A DNA stretch of 64,000 nt from Diogma glabrata (GCA_963693315.1 OY856186.1:458638860-458702859), one strand, 5' to 3'. Positions 32,190-47,741 are shown, numbered from the stretch's first letter. Program-made: numbers and translations. Notes: generated by a model from the sequence alone, not told the origin.

Positions 32190-34109
32190 CTCGCTCGTGC
32201 CTCGCTCAAATTTTAAACTTTTGCTTGAGAATAAACAACTTCATTATTAGACGAGGAAATAAAGCACTAAACCTAAGCAAATTGGCAGAGTAAGATGGAT
32301 CGAGATGCGGTTTTTTGCATTTGATTCAGGAAGCCGTCAGGAAAGTTTGTGAACATAGCCACTTTTCGGCAAAAAACCTCTGGAGTACCTAGGGGCCAAT
32401 GCGAATTATATACATCTCATCTCCTTGAACTTTCCATAAATTCAGCTCCAAATTGATCGAAGTTCGTTACTCGGGGGTTTTTGGGGTCGCTGAACACGAA
32501 TATGAGGTCGGCGATGACCCTCGGAGTACCTAGGGCTCAGGGCGGGTATGTCTAACTCTTCTCCTGGAACTTTACATTAATTCAGCTAGAAATTGATCGA
32601 AGCTCGTTACTGGGGGGTTTTGGGGCCACTGAACACGAATATGATGTCTGAAATAACCTTCGGAGTACCTAGGGGCCAAGGCGGGTTATATACACCTCAT
32701 CTCCTGGAACTTTCCATAAATACAGCTCGAAATTGATCGAAGTTCGTTACTCGGTCGTTTTTGGGGTCGCTGTACACGAATTTGATGTCAGCGATAACCC
32801 TCGGAGTACCTATGGCCCAAGGTGGGTATATCTAACTCATCTTCTGGAACTTACCATTAATTCAGCTCAAAATTGATCGAAGCTGGTTACTCGGGGGTTT
32901 TTGGGGTCGCTGAACAAGAATATGACGTCGGCGATGACCCTCGAAGTACCTAGAGCCCAGGGCGGATTATATACACCTCATCTCCTGGAACTTTCCATAA
33001 ATACAGCTCGAAATTGATCGAAGCTCGTTACTCGGTGGTTTTTGGAGTCGCGCTGAACACGAATTAGATTTCGGCGATGACCCTTGGAGTACCTAGGGTC
33101 CAGGGTGAGAATGTCTAACTCATCACCTGGAACTTTCCATTAATAAAATCTCGCTCGTGCCTCGCTCAAATTTTAAACTTTTGCTTGAGAATAAACAACT
33201 TCATTATTAGACGAGGAAATAAAGCACTAAACCTAAGCAAATTGGCAGAGTAAGATGGATCGAGATGCGGTTTTTTGCATTTGATTCAGGAAGCCGTCAG
33301 GAAAGTTTGTGAACATAGCCACTTTTCGGCAAAAAACCTCTGGAGTACCTAGGGGCCAATGCGAATTATATACATCTCATCTCCTTGAACTTTCCATAAA
33401 TTCAGCTCCAAATTGATCGAAGTTCGTTACTCGGGGGTTTTTGGGGTCGCTGAACACGAATATGAGGTCGGCGATGACCCTCGGAGTACCTAGGGCTCAG
33501 GGCGGGTATGTCTAACTCTTCTCCTGGAACTTTACATTAATTCAGCTAGAAATTGATCGAAGCTCGTTACTGGGGGGTTTTGGGGCCACTGAACACGAAT
33601 ATGATGTCTGAAATAACCTTCGGAGTACCTAGGGGCCAAGGCGGGTTATATACACCTCATCTCCTGGAACTTTCCATAAATACAGCTCGAAATTGATCGA
33701 AGTTCGTTACTCGGTCGTTTTTGGGGTCGCTGTACACGAATTTGATGTCAGCGATAACCCTCGGAGTACCTATGGCCCAAGGTGGGTATATCTAACTCAT
33801 CTTCTGGAACTTACCATTAATTCAGCTCAAAATTGATCGAAGCTGGTTACTCGGGGGTTTTTGGGGTCGCTGAACAAGAATATGACGTCGGCGATGACCC
33901 TCGAAGTACCTAGAGCCCAGGGCGGATTATATACACCTCATCTCCTGGAACTTTCCATAAATACAGCTCGAAATTGATCGAAGCTCGTTACTCGGTGGTT
34001 TTTGGAGTCGCGCTGAACACGAATTAGATTTCGGCGATGACCCTTGGAGTACCTAGGGTCCAGGGTGAGAATGTCTAACTCATCACCTGGAACTTTCCAT
34101 TAATAAAAT
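32190..34109. repeat. apparently identical 960-bp tandem duplication of a satellite arm
   Basis: Lines 32190-33149 and 33150-34109 read the same base for base as far as I could compare. Each unit holds an entry block (TCGCTCGTGCCTCGCTC, then GGCAGAGTAAGATGGATCGA) and six ~140-bp satellite monomers. Identity at this length means a very recent event or an assembly duplication. Confidence 0.85.
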
Positions 34110-35303
34110 AAAATAATATAATAAAAAATAAAATAATCGATTAAATAAAATAATCGAGTTTTAATTTTGGAAATTTTCAGGATATGAGTTAAATATACCC
34201 GCTCTGGGACCTAAGTACTCCGAGGGTCATCGCCGATATGGTATTCGTGTTCAGTGACCCCAAAAACCGCCGATTAACAAGCTTCGATCAATTTCGAGCT
34301 GTATTTATGGAAAGTTCCAGGAAATGAGGTGTATATAATCAGCCCTGGCCCCTAGGTACTCCAAGGGTCATCGCCGACATCATATTCGTGTTCAGCGGCC
34401 CCAAACCCCCCCCAGTAACGAGCTTCGATCAAGTTCGAGCTGTATTTATGGAAACTTCCAGGAGATGAGTTAGACATACCTTCCCTGGGCCCTAGGTACT
34501 CCGGAGGTCATTGCCGACATCATATTCGTGTTAAGCGACCCCAAAAGCTCCCGAGTAACGAGCTTCGATCAATTTCGTGTTGAACTAATGCAAAGTTCTA
34601 GGAGATGAGTTAGACATACCCGCCCTGGGCCCTAGGTACTCCGAGGGTCATCGCCGACGTCATATTCGTATCCAGCGACCCCAAAAACCCCCGAGTAACC
34701 AGCTTCGATCAATTTCGAGCTGTATTGGGCCATAGGTACTCCGAGGGTTATCGCTGACATAAATTCGTGTTCAGCGACCCCAAAAACGACCGAGTAACGA
34801 ACTTCGATCAATTTCAAGCTGTATTTATGGAAAGTTCCAGGAGATGAGGTGTATATAACCCGCCTTGGCCCCTAGGTACTCCGAAGGTTATTTCAGACAT
34901 CATATTCGTGTTCAGTGGCCCCAAAACCCCCCAGTAACGAGCTTCGATCAATTTCTAGCTGAATTAATGTAAAGTTCCAGGAGATGAGTTAGACATACCC
35001 GCCCTGGGCTCTAGGTACTCCGGGGTCATCGCCGACGTCATATTCGTGTCCAGCGACCCCAAAACCCCCGAGTAACGAGCGTCGATCAATTTCGAGCTGA
35101 ATTTATGGAAAGTTCAAAGAGATGAGGTGTATATAACCCGCCCTGGTCCCTAGGTACTCCAGAGGTTTTTTGCCGAAAAGTGGCTATGTTCACAAACTTT
35201 CCTGACGGCTTCCCGAATCGAATGCAAAAAACCGCATCTCGATCCATCTTACTCTGCCAATTTGCTTAGGTTTGGCCTATTTTTGTGCTTTATTTCCTCG
35301 CCT
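32250..35303. mobile_element. foldback element with satellite-like arms
   Basis: The outermost blocks are inverted copies: AAACCTAAGCAAATTGGCAG on the left (32270 and again 33230) and its complement at about 35254-35273. Arms are tandem ~140-bp monomers keyed by GGAGTACCTAGG: six on the left at 32382, 32523, 32662, 32803, 32943 and 33086, and eight on the right in inverse orientation from 34211 to 35151 (one shortened to ~101 bp). The arms meet at an AAAATAA-rich hinge (34105-34160). Long inverted arms made of tandem repeats are the layout of Foldback/Galileo-type elements. No transposase is visible. Confidence 0.7.
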
Positions 35304-35963
35304 ATATTCACTCATTGATTAAACTACTATTAAACAATTAAAAATTAGAAATTTTATACATAATTTGTTTTATTATGGTTTATGCGATTATATAGTTGCA
35401 TTGAAGTTATATTTATTTGATGATTTTAATCTATTGTGTACGATAAAATTAACATTTTGCTTTGTTCCGATGTTAAATGGTGAAGGTGTAGAGAAATGTT
35501 AGAAAATTCAGTCAAATCCTAACATTTGATGTACAACACCTTTGTTTCTAAAAATACCATAGAAGTCATATTGGTAAACTTTGTTTCAAATTTCAGACAT
35601 CATATGATTAAATCGCTTAATATTACTTACTCTTGAACTGAACTTTCGCTTTCTAACGCTACCAAAAGTTTCAAGAAGTAAAATTATTTGTCAATGTTCA
35701 ACTATAAAAATGGTCTCTGGGAAAGCTAAAAGAAAATTATGAAATTTTTCGTGCGAGAACATATATTAATAGCTTGTACAGATTATTCCAACCAACTTCA
35801 CAACCCCCAGCAAGCTCGTTAAAAACGATTGCAATTTAACCACATATACAGTTTTTAATGGATACTCTAATCAAATGGATTCCCCCATAAGCCGAACAAA
35901 AGGGAGGTGTCACGTCACCTTCACATGAAAGTTCAACTGCTAATGATATGAAAATTTAATTAC
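35304..35963. other. AT-rich DNA, no recognised feature
   Basis: No coding signal or repeat was recognised between the foldback and the family C copy. Confidence 0.35.
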
Positions 35964-37720
35964 TTCGGTCTGAAAGACCTAAGTATTACATTCATGAGCC
36001 AAAAGTGAAATTCTTACCCCCACTTTTTTTTGGCATTTCTCGACGCTTTAGGACCTACTGATTCTAAAAAAGCAAAAAAAAAATGTGTGTCTGTCTGCCG
36101 GCCGGCCGTCATTACCTACGCTACAGGGAAAACCGCTGGAGGGATTTCAAAATTTTTTTTTTTTAAAATAGGTATACTCAAGGGACAGGTCCGAAAGGAC
36201 GCTGTGTTTGATAACTGTACCGAAAGTGTGTCAAAAAAATCATTATGTGCGTCAAAAATAGCAAATTTTCATATTTTTGGCTTAAAAAACGTTCATTTTA
36301 AGTGATTACGAGTAGGAACATTGAATTTGGAGAAATCTTGATGGTAGGGATTGGTATGTGAGATCAAAAACTAGATTATTGCATTATAAGTTTGTCAAAA
36401 AAATGTTGTCAAGTGTGTCAAAAGAAAGATTTTTATTTATTTTTTTACTCAATTTTCTGCAAAAAATAAAATTAATGTTTTATATTATCTTATTAAAAAA
36501 TAAAATTAATGCTTAATATTATATTATTTATATTAGTTTATGATATAATTTTTTAAAAATATATCATAAATCTGGTCTTTAGAATGTATCAATACACCCA
36601 CGTAATAGTTTTTTATCCAAAAACTTTTACCAAGTCATAGACCATAAATTTCTTTCTTAATTAGATTTTTATTTCAAATATTTCGGAGTTGTATGACCTC
36701 CTCATCAGTGAAACTATAAAAATACAATATGAGTATCATCTAAAAACAATTCCTATGTTAAATCTGAAATTATACTATACATACATTGGAAAACTATTTC
36801 GTGTTTGTATTGATAAAATTAATGTTTGAAATGAAATTTTATTATTATTATTGAGAATTATGGCATTATCAGTTTGTCAAAAAAATGTTGTCAAGTGTGT
36901 CAAAAGAGAGATTTTGATTTATTTTTTTACCCAATTTTTATGACGTAAATGTAATTCAAAATGAAATTGGAAATTTTTGAATTTGTTAGTTTTTGAAATA
37001 TTTTTGGAATTTTGAAAAAAGTTTGTATTTTTGATTTTGCAATAATTTTTGCAATATTTTTAGAATTTTGGAAAAAGTTTTAATTTTTGATTTTGTAAGA
37101 ATTTTTGGAATATTTTTAGAATTTTGAAAAATTTTAAAATTTTTGATTTTTTTATAATGTTTGGAATTTTGAAAACAATTTCAATTTTTGATTTTGTAAT
37201 AGTTTTTGCAATATTTTTAGAATTTTGGAAAAAGTTTGAATTTTTAAGAATTTTCGGAATATTATTGGAATTTAGAAAATGTTTAAATATTTGATTTTAT
37301 TCTAATTTTTGGAATTTTGAAAAAAGTTTGATTTTATTTAATTTTTACAAGTTTTTTGGAATTTTGAAAGAAATATGAATTTGTGATTTTGTAATATTTT
37401 CTCGAAACGCTAAATGAAGAGGTTTTTGAGTAGTTTGCTGAGTGTATCAACTTTTCACTAAATTATGTTAATTTATGATCTGTTATAATTTTCTGACAAC
37501 GTATTAATTAATGTTTCGTGTTAGTTTTGTAATTAATTTCTTCAAACAGAGATAAAAAATACTTGTACTTTAACAAAGAGAGTTATGTTTGATATACATC
37601 GCTGCCCAAAACTAAACACCATGACCTCATAAAAGTTGTTTGCCGAAAACTATATCAAAATCCTTAACCCAGCCTGAAGTCTTGATATCTCAGAGCTGTG
37701 AGATTTCGGCTCTCCATATT
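35964..37720 (+). repeat. repeat family C, full-length copy with a ~350-bp insertion
   Basis: This is the best view of the start, TTCGGTCTGAAAGACCTAAG, where GGTCTGAAAGACC is a short hairpin. It continues with the GTCTGTCTGCCGGCCGGCC block, the ~60-bp minisatellite (36960-37380) and the CAGAGCTGTGAGATTTCGG end. About 36480-36835 is extra sequence relative to the other copies. Confidence 0.75.
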
Positions 37721-38364
37721 TTATGAATTGAATCTATGATTAAAAATAAGCCAAGCTACAATTTAAAATGAACACCAATTTCTTGTATATAAAAATCAAC
37801 ATATTGCAATATAAGCGTCAGCTCCATTTAATATTTTATGCCTGATTTTAACCAACCTAAAAAACGTTCCAAAATAGCACAGTTATGTTTTGCTTATATT
37901 AAATTTTATTTAAAAAATTTGTTTGATTATCATGTTTGTAATTAATTTTTTTTTTAAACTAATTAGATAACTTTCTACTGCTACACAAATCATGTACGAC
38001 CAAGAAATCTACCTATTTCAAGTGGAGATCCTGCCACTCGAACTATTTTATTTTTACGATGTACCCTGATGAGAATGATAAACTTTTTTAAAGTTTAAAC
38101 ATTTTCTCATTGGTTCGAAACTAGATCGCTCTAAAATTGTATGGATTGCAAAAAGTTTCATAATTTGCACCATAATTTTTTAAATTCAGTTCTTATATTA
38201 TTCTTGATGGGAGATTTTCCATCGGGGTGATGTTATATCACAAATAATTTACTGAATTAATTGTACAAACTTTAATTACGTAATTACCTTAATTGTAATT
38301 ATATATGGTTTCAGGTTTTCAAGTAATAGGGAAATTCTGAAGTACTAAAGAAGATCGTCTAACT
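37721..38364. other. AT-rich DNA, no recognised feature
   Basis: No supported gene or repeat. Confidence 0.35.
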
Positions 38365-38669
38365 TAGTGTTTTTTAACCGTTTTTCCGCAGACCATTATT
38401 AGTCCGCAGAAAAAATTAGAGGTCCGTGAATTTCTTTATATTTATTACCAGTTACAATTTTATTTTATTCGAGGGCTTTTTCACTTCTTAAATGTGAGTC
38501 CTATTACAAAAATTAAATTTTTTTTTACGATAGTATATACAAATTTTATTTTCGTGCAAACTTAATCTCTTGTGATTTGTAATGGTTTTCCCATTAGATT
38601 AAAATCATTTTCACAAAATAATAAATTGTTTGTAGCTATGGCATTTTCATGTAATTTAATAAAGATTTT

Positions 38670-38985
38670 TGGCAAACGGCTGTAAAGTTTAACATTACTG
38701 CCGCTATGGAGTTAGTTAAAGTCTTACTATTTTGACTTATAATCAAAGCGGCTGTAAAGTAACGCAATTTTTATTATATTTTTACGGCGGCAGTAAAGTA
38801 AAATTTGTTATTTTGTTATTTTTTCAAACAAATTTTATAACTATGACCACAAAAACTAACAAATAAGCTGATTGGATTATGAAATTTTGAATTATTGTAT
38901 AACTATGACAAAAAAAATAACAAATAGTTTGATTGGATAATGAAATTTTGAATTGGAGCTTGCTTTGATAAAAAATTTTAAATTA
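38670..38985 (+). repeat. dispersed repeat (family D), copy 2
   Basis: Partner of 29125-29420. The last part (TATAACTATGACAAAAA... to GAAATTTTGAATTG) is tandemly doubled at 38835-38895 and 38895-38955. Confidence 0.6.
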
Positions 38986-39681
38986 AAGCATCCATGAAAA
39001 AATAGAATATTAATTTGAATGTTATGACTAATGTTGTTGATTTCTAATTTAATAATTTATAATAAATATCGTTTATATATTAACTACCGTTGTAAAAATT
39101 GTATTTTCTACGCGAGATGAAAACGTTTTACGTTTACGTGAACAAACTTTCACTCACGAAAAACAACAAAATGTATTATATATTTTTAATATAATTCTTA
39201 CTGGTAAGAGTAGAATTTTTATTTTTTATTTCACTCCTTTGGCGTCGATTTAATTATTTTCTTTCATTCCATATGTAGAAAAAGATTAGTACTTCTTCGT
39301 CATCTGTTTTATTTATTTTAATAACAATATTTGCATAATTGGTCCAAACCATTCAGAAAAATAATTTGTTTTTATTTTTAATGCGAAGGAAATCATCAAA
39401 TTTGAAGCAAAAATTCGATTTGTGAATATTTGAAAAAAAATTAACCTTCCGTCAACTACAAACATAGGCTTATTTTTGATTTTTGTTTGCAACCATAGTT
39501 GTGTGCGTTATTAGTCTTAATATAATAATTTTAATATTATATTATTAATATAATAATATTAATATTATATTACTTATATAATTTATTCTCTTGCGCGATT
39601 ACTACGAACACAATATTACTATTTTATTGGGTCAGTGTTGAATGATATATTTTATTTTTCGAGCAATAGTTTGCAAATTTG

Positions 39682-40710
39682 CATTATTTTAAATCTCATT
39701 GGTGAAACAAGTAAAACGAATAAAAATAAAAAACAATGAATTTTAATTTTTTTTTGTTTGTACCATTAATTTAAAACAATTAAATAATTTTTATTCAATT
39801 TCGATACCTATTTAATTGTTTTGGTATTTTAAAATGAAATGACCTACAATGAAAGACATCAAATGTTACTAATGAGAATTGAGAAACCAAGAAGTCGTAA
39901 AAAAACTAATTTTTTCATAATGGAAATTCTATTTGATTTAGTCATAGTAGCATTTACCTTTTTCAATAAGAGAGTGACATGCGCATTAATTTGTATTTAT
40001 TGTTTTTTATATAATCAGATCCAAAATTTTTTGTTGATTGTTTTATAAAATACAATCAAATTATTTATAAAATACAAAAAAAAATTATTTCAGAGTTCAA
40101 TAAAATCAAATAAATTGTTTTATTGTGTTCCGATGCATTCATGCAACAGAATAAAATTAATCGCTGTTTATTTTATTTTATCAAGGCTAATAACGCACCT
40201 AACTATGGTTCTTAAAATAAACCTATATTTATAGTTGCCGGAAGATTAAACAATTTATCTGATTGTATTGAACTCTGAAGTAAATTTTTTTTAATTGTAT
40301 TTTCTAAATAACTTGGTTTTATTTTGTAAACAATCAAAAAAAAAACATTTTCACTTTGATCATATCAAAAACTATAAATTCAAACTAATGCGCATGTCCC
40401 TCTCTCAAATATTGAAAAAGACAAACGTTACTATGAATAAACTGAAGTTAATTCCCATCGTGAAAAAGTGAGTATTTTTTATGATCATTTTTTAGTCCCA
40501 CAATTCTCATTAGTATTAGTAGTTAGAACTTTGATATCTTTCATTGTAGGTCATTTTATTTTCAAAATACCAAACAATTAATAGGCATCGAGACTCAATA
40601 AAATTTATTTAAATGTTTGGAACTATAATGAATGGTACAAAAAGCTAAAATAAAGTTCATTGGTTTTTCTTATTCGTTTTACTTGTTTTGTCAATGAATT
40701 TTAAAATAAT
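39682..40710. mobile_element. 1.03-kb palindrome (foldback MITE)
   Basis: The arms are about 500 bp and centred near 40197. For example GAAATGACCTACAATGAAAG (39837) is mirrored by CTTTCATTGTAGGTCATTTT (40540-40560), and GGTGAAACAAGTAAAACGAA by TTCGTTTTACTTGTTTTG. The short ORF at 39839 lies in one arm and is not conserved in the other. No transposase. Confidence 0.75.
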
Positions 40711-41225
40711 TCAATTTAAGTTAATACATGTTATTCTGCGGAAGAATAAAACGGTGTATTGGCTTCGTGTTTAATTAATTTTATTCTCTATCAAATTTGC
40801 CATGTTTGCTCGTGCCTCGTTTGCATTGTAAAATTTTCCTCGGACAATAAAATATACTATACACTTACACAATAAATTACTTTTATTTCGAGCTAGGAGT
40901 AAAGAAATATATTTTTAATACGGGATTAAAGTATTTGAGAATGTTATACTTTTTAATCTAATTCGCTCTGAAAGAAAGGAGTAAATTAGTGATATAAGAA
41001 GCGTTTTTAACTTTGTTTATTACACATCAAGATTCGTTCTTTTCTGTTTTGGTTTCTCTAAACATTATTTCGTTCACCCCTGTTGTTTGAAATTACATTT
41101 TGTATGTAAGTGTGAGCAAGATATAACGTGCATTTTCACTTATCTAATAAGAAATACTTTGTAAAGTCCGCAACAGAATCTTAAAATAATTATTGGTCGT
41201 GGCGGAAATCAGTTGAGAAACACTG

Positions 41226-42489
41226 GACTCATGCGCTAAATTATAGTGTTATTTTTTTTTAACCTGTGATAATAAAACAATACGTGACTTGACAAAACAA
41301 CATTGAATATTTATAAAACATTTATAACCATTTAATATCAGTGACACAAAAACTAAAACGAAATAATCCGTATGTCCTATAATTATTTTTATTATGTAAT
41401 CGAATAAATATTTATTTAATGGATTTAATTTAAATTAGGTATACCACCCATGCGAAAAATCAACTACAATCATAAACCGAAAATAAGGATTATTGGATGC
41501 GAACCATGTTTTCTAATTTTTTAATTATTTTGTAGCTATTATAAGGTAACCAGGTAATACACAATATGATGGGTGGGAGATTCTGGCGTCCCGTGCTTTG
41601 AAACAGCAAACTATTTAAAAATGATATATACTATGATATGAACCTGTGAAACCAGAAAATTGCAAAACAATATTTTCAAAAATTTCGTTCAATATTTCAA
41701 ATTTTTAGCCACAGAAGCTATAGTATGTATTTCATAGAACTTATTCATAAAACTTATTTTCAGATAAGCTTTCCTTTTCCTCAAATTCATTATAAATTTA
41801 ACCAGAACTAAGTATGTAAACAAACTATATAAATAAATAAAAGTCACAAACTTAAAAAGAAAGCTGCATTAGCTTCTATAAAAAAATGATATATCTTATC
41901 CATTAAGTAAATAATTAGTGTAATCCAATTTTAGAATGTAATTATTACATCACGTAAACAATGATAATGCAGTTCACATATATAGCCAATATTTTAGAAA
42001 TAAAACGTTTCTTTGTGCAATAGATGCAATAATAAAATTATACAAATGTAAACAAATTATAAAAATGTATACAGTAAATGCGTCAGTACTCAGTTCTCAA
42101 CTAAATCATTTGTAATAATTTTCATCAATTTGTTCAGATTTCAAATTATTTTTATTTAAAATTACATTAAAATCCTTTTTACAGCTGTACTCATATTTTC
42201 AACAAACACACGACACAATCAAAACAAACCAAAAATCTTTTATAAAATTCTCCATTCAATGATCAAACAATCAGTTAAACAACATTCGTGTAAATAAAAT
42301 ATAATGAACAAATGACTTTTTCTGCAATTCATACAAAATAAAAAACAACAAAATAAGTTATACAATCACAAAACAAGTTAGTTAAACTTATATTCATAAA
42401 ACGTAACCCAAGGCTCAGTTTTTCTCCTCACTTTTTTTTAAATTACTTACGGACTGTTGTAAATCACCAGTAATTCGATAAATAATTTT
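41226..42489. other. AT-rich DNA, no recognised feature
   Basis: No supported gene or shared repeat in about 1.26 kb. Confidence 0.35.
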
Positions 42490-42880
42490 ACAGATGGACC
42501 TCGGACCTACAGAGAAAGTGGTCGATTGGGGTAACAAAAATTTAGTCAATTTTAATTCTACTAAAACACAGTTATCGATTTTTTCCATATCGAAGACCGA
42601 GTTCTCCAACGATATTTCAATTAGTATATGTGACGAACAAATAGATGAGTGTGAAAGCATTCCTTTATTGGGAGTCACAATTGCAATGCTCTAGAACGAA
42701 TGGCAATGGCAATTTATGGATTATTGTTGTCAAGTTTGGGGGGCTGCATCTGTTTAAAAGTGCATCTGTATAAAAGTGCTGGTGGATCTGGTATTCGATT
42801 ACCGACAAACGTTCGATGTAGAAGCACTTGCAACTCGTATAGTTTCTAAATAAAAAAGTGGGAAATATATGCCATTACTG
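42490..42880 (+). pseudogene. non-LTR reverse transcriptase remnant (thumb region)
   Basis: The + strand reads KVVDWGNKNLVNFNSTKTQL, SIFSISKTEF, ECESIPLLGVTIA, then, frameshifted, FMDYCCQVWGAAS. This parallels WGDRNLVSFNPTKTKL and MEYCCHVWGGA in the element at 24067-27776, so it is the region between the FADD motif and the C terminus. There are several breaks. It is oriented opposite to the family B fragment that follows. Confidence 0.7.
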
Positions 42881-43007
42881 TGAATCAAAAGAAACATCCT
42901 AATTCTGAAAAGAAACTTATAGATTCGGTGCGAAATTTGCAAAATTAGGTTACACATTTCATCTCATTGACTTGACATAATATTTTCCAATACATTAATT
43001 TTCTAAT

Positions 43008-43300
43008 AAAAAGTGTTCTGTTAAAGCATTTACAATATGTGTCACAACAAGACATAGATACCTTTTAAGACGTAGGTTCTACAACTACATGCGAACTGAG
43101 ATGTTGACGAACGCTTTCTTTAAACTTTTGGGGATTGGACGCCCCCGAGACTATTAAGTCCGGCAAAGCATTCCGTTTGTACGATGCACGGACAAAAAAA
43201 TCCATCTGCATTCTATGACAGTAAGTGATTTTAACAGTTTAACTGTTTGCACAAACCGATTGACGTGGAAACCAGAATGGAAAGAATATGATTGAGGCAT
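43008..43300 (-). mobile_element. family B non-LTR 3' end fragment
   Basis: It parallels 26138-26436 across its whole length (GACATAGATACCTTTTAAGA, GGCAAAGCATTCCGT, TTGCACAAACCGATTGACG). The minus strand carries the RT tail with more decay. No A-tail is left beyond a short T run. Confidence 0.7.
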
Positions 43301-43674
43301 GATGGGTCCGATTTCAAATATTAAAAGTTTTTACCAGATCCTTAAAATGAACTTGATAAAAAAAGGCTGAGAACCTTTATCAAATTTTAAAACCAGTCGC
43401 AAGTGTTGGGAAGCAAATGAATGCAGTCTTAGGCAATAAGTAATTTGGAAACAGTTACGACATAGTTTGGATTTTTTCGGTCATTTTGGCAGCCTTAGCA
43501 AATAAGTACGAATTTGGAAACAGATACAACATGATTTGGATTTATTTGGCCTTATGATCAGTGTTGCAAAACGAAAAAAGTAGGGCCTGCGTCGGACCAG
43601 ACGTTATACGGACCGGAAGTTATACTACTCGCTCGCACACACGCACACAGACACAGATAGGATACATTAAAATA

Positions 43675-43870
43675 AATAACTAAAAAAAAAAAAACCAGAA
43701 TATTATTCAAAAAAAAAAAAAAAAAAATATTATTCAAAAAAAAAATATTATTCAAAAAAAAATATAATACAAAAAAAAAAAATATCATTGAAAAAAAAAA
43801 GCAAAAAACATATTATTCAAAAAATAAATAAAAAAAAATATTATTCAAAAAAAAAATTATTATTCAAAAA
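43675..43870. repeat. satellite-like AATATTATTCAAAAAA repeats, left block
   Basis: About nine degenerate units of a ~16-25-bp AATATTATTCAAAAAA motif occur here. The same motif reappears at 50228-50305, on the other side of the gypsy remnant. Confidence 0.6.
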
Positions 43871-43921
43871 GTATAAGAACGTATAATCGACTGCCAATCA
43901 ATTGATTAATTGATTAAATTT

Positions 43922-44045
43922 AGGTATATAAAAGGTGAAAGTAATGTAGTCGCGGACACTTTATCTCGACCAGAAGACACACAGGTAAACACGATTTATC
44001 ACATTGCCTTAGAAATGGAAAAGTTAATTGAGTTACAAAACAAGG

Positions 44046-44050
<5 letters not shown>
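43922..44050 (+). pseudogene. Ty3/gypsy pol, RNase H to integrase junction (left piece)
   Basis: The + strand reads RYIKGESNVVADTLSRPED, then YHIALEMEKLIELQNKDD. The YIKG-x-N-VAD-LSR motif ends the RNase H domain of Ty3/gypsy polyproteins. The frame stops at the insertion (44051) and resumes at 48561 in the duplicated codons QNKDD. Upstream pol is missing; satellite lies there instead. Confidence 0.75.
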
Positions 44051-44082
<32 letters not shown>

Positions 44083-45189
44083 CTGTAGGACCAAGCACTA
44101 GGCGAGACTCCCGGATTACGGCCGGGCCACTTCCTACAGTCGTTTTACATATAACAATAGGTAAGGATAGGTAGGTAATTGTTAGTTAGGAGTGAACGAC
44201 CCGGTTACAGACACCTGGCAAATCGTATCTAGCTACTACTGTTAGGAGACAATCACAAGGACAATCACTTATACATATAATCTGCAATCGCCAATCAGCA
44301 ATCCCGTATCTAAAATTTCTCGCCTGCAATCTCCAGTCGGAAACCTGTTATTCATGTAATTTATTAGTATAATAGGATGATGACTAAATTGTAGTCCTCT
44401 GCACTCTCCAATCTGAATTCATGTTATTATATTTATGGTTAAAATTATTTATGGTTATTTATGGTTAAAAACATTTATATTATGTACATATATATAAAAA
44501 ACAAAAAAAACCCCTTTGAAAATTGAGTGAATTTCATATAAAAAGTATTGGGATTGAATTGGATAAAAATATTATCTTTCACTTGATGTTTTTATTTGAA
44601 ATGTATTTATTTAAATTTTATAAAACATTATTTTATATAATATAATTAACGCAAGAATGTTTTGAATTTTTCTTGAAACACAAGAATTAATTTAACAAAA
44701 ACAATTAACCCTGCTCGTTGATATCGTTCAAAAATCTTATTGGATTTTATGGATGATGTTTGGATAAATAGAAAGAGATAAATCTATCACATAAAATTAT
44801 GTCAACAAATGAAATTTTAAACGGAATTTGAAATAATAACTAAATTTCGCTAGTTAAAGCTCTAAGTAGGTTTAAATTTTACACAAAATCGAATAGCACA
44901 ATAACACCTTTATTTAGTTTTCTAGTAAAAATCAGAGTTAATAAATTTTACATTTAGGGAAGATTACATCTTGGTCGCCCACATCTTTCCATTTTTGAAA
45001 GCAATCTTACCTTAGAGTTTAGTTATTAAAACCAACACTTTAAAACTATTATATTAGATATAAAACTGATTATTACAATTAATGTTTTCACTACATTTCG
45101 TTATACTTATATATTTATCATTTAAGAGATTAATTTAGTTTAAAATTCACACTGTCACTTATAACAAGTGTTGATAAGACGACCATTCA

Positions 45190-46345
<1,156 letters not shown>

Positions 46346-46659
46346 ATATAAATATGTTATATATATTTTGATAATTCAAATATGGAATATATGTATAAAA
46401 TTTGTTTGAACGATATCTTTAATACTTTAGACGTATTTTTAGACTTCCTTTCATTTACTCCAAATTACATAAAATTGATAGAAATACGAAAGATGTTTTA
46501 AGAAAGTTATATATAAACATTAAAAACTAGTTTCAATGTTTATATATACCTTTTGTATTATATTCTGTAGCTGTAAATCAAAGAAAGTTAATTAATTCGA
46601 AGTTCTATTTTCATTAAATTTATTAAAACTAAATTAAATTAATGCCAAATCTCAGCTAA

Positions 46660-47666
<1,007 letters not shown>

Positions 47667-47738
<72 letters not shown>
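47667..47738. repeat. (TA)n microsatellite, right part
   Basis: About 36 TA units, continuing the run at 46664-46904. Confidence 0.95.

Positions 47739-47741
<3 letters not shown>

Larger units (their letters stand above)
38365..41225. mobile_element. possible non-autonomous hAT element
   Basis: The left end TAGTGTTTTTTAACCG...TTTCCGC and the right end, read in reverse, CAGTGTTTCTCAACTG...TTTCCGCC share the CAGTGTTTCTCAAC wording of hAT termini and continue to match for ~25 bp. No 8-bp duplication and no transposase were found, so the pairing is tentative. The 2.86-kb span contains a family D repeat and the 1-kb palindrome. Confidence 0.45.

Noticed and set aside
32190..34109. Regularly spaced repeats that could suggest a CRISPR array
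   Set aside because: Monomers are ~140 bp with no spacer/repeat alternation, are inverted on the other arm, and the genome is eukaryotic.
34632..34817. 61-codon ORF with internal repeats on the foldback right arm
   Set aside because: It is satellite monomer translation (SSKLIEAGYSGVFGVA repeated), not a gene.
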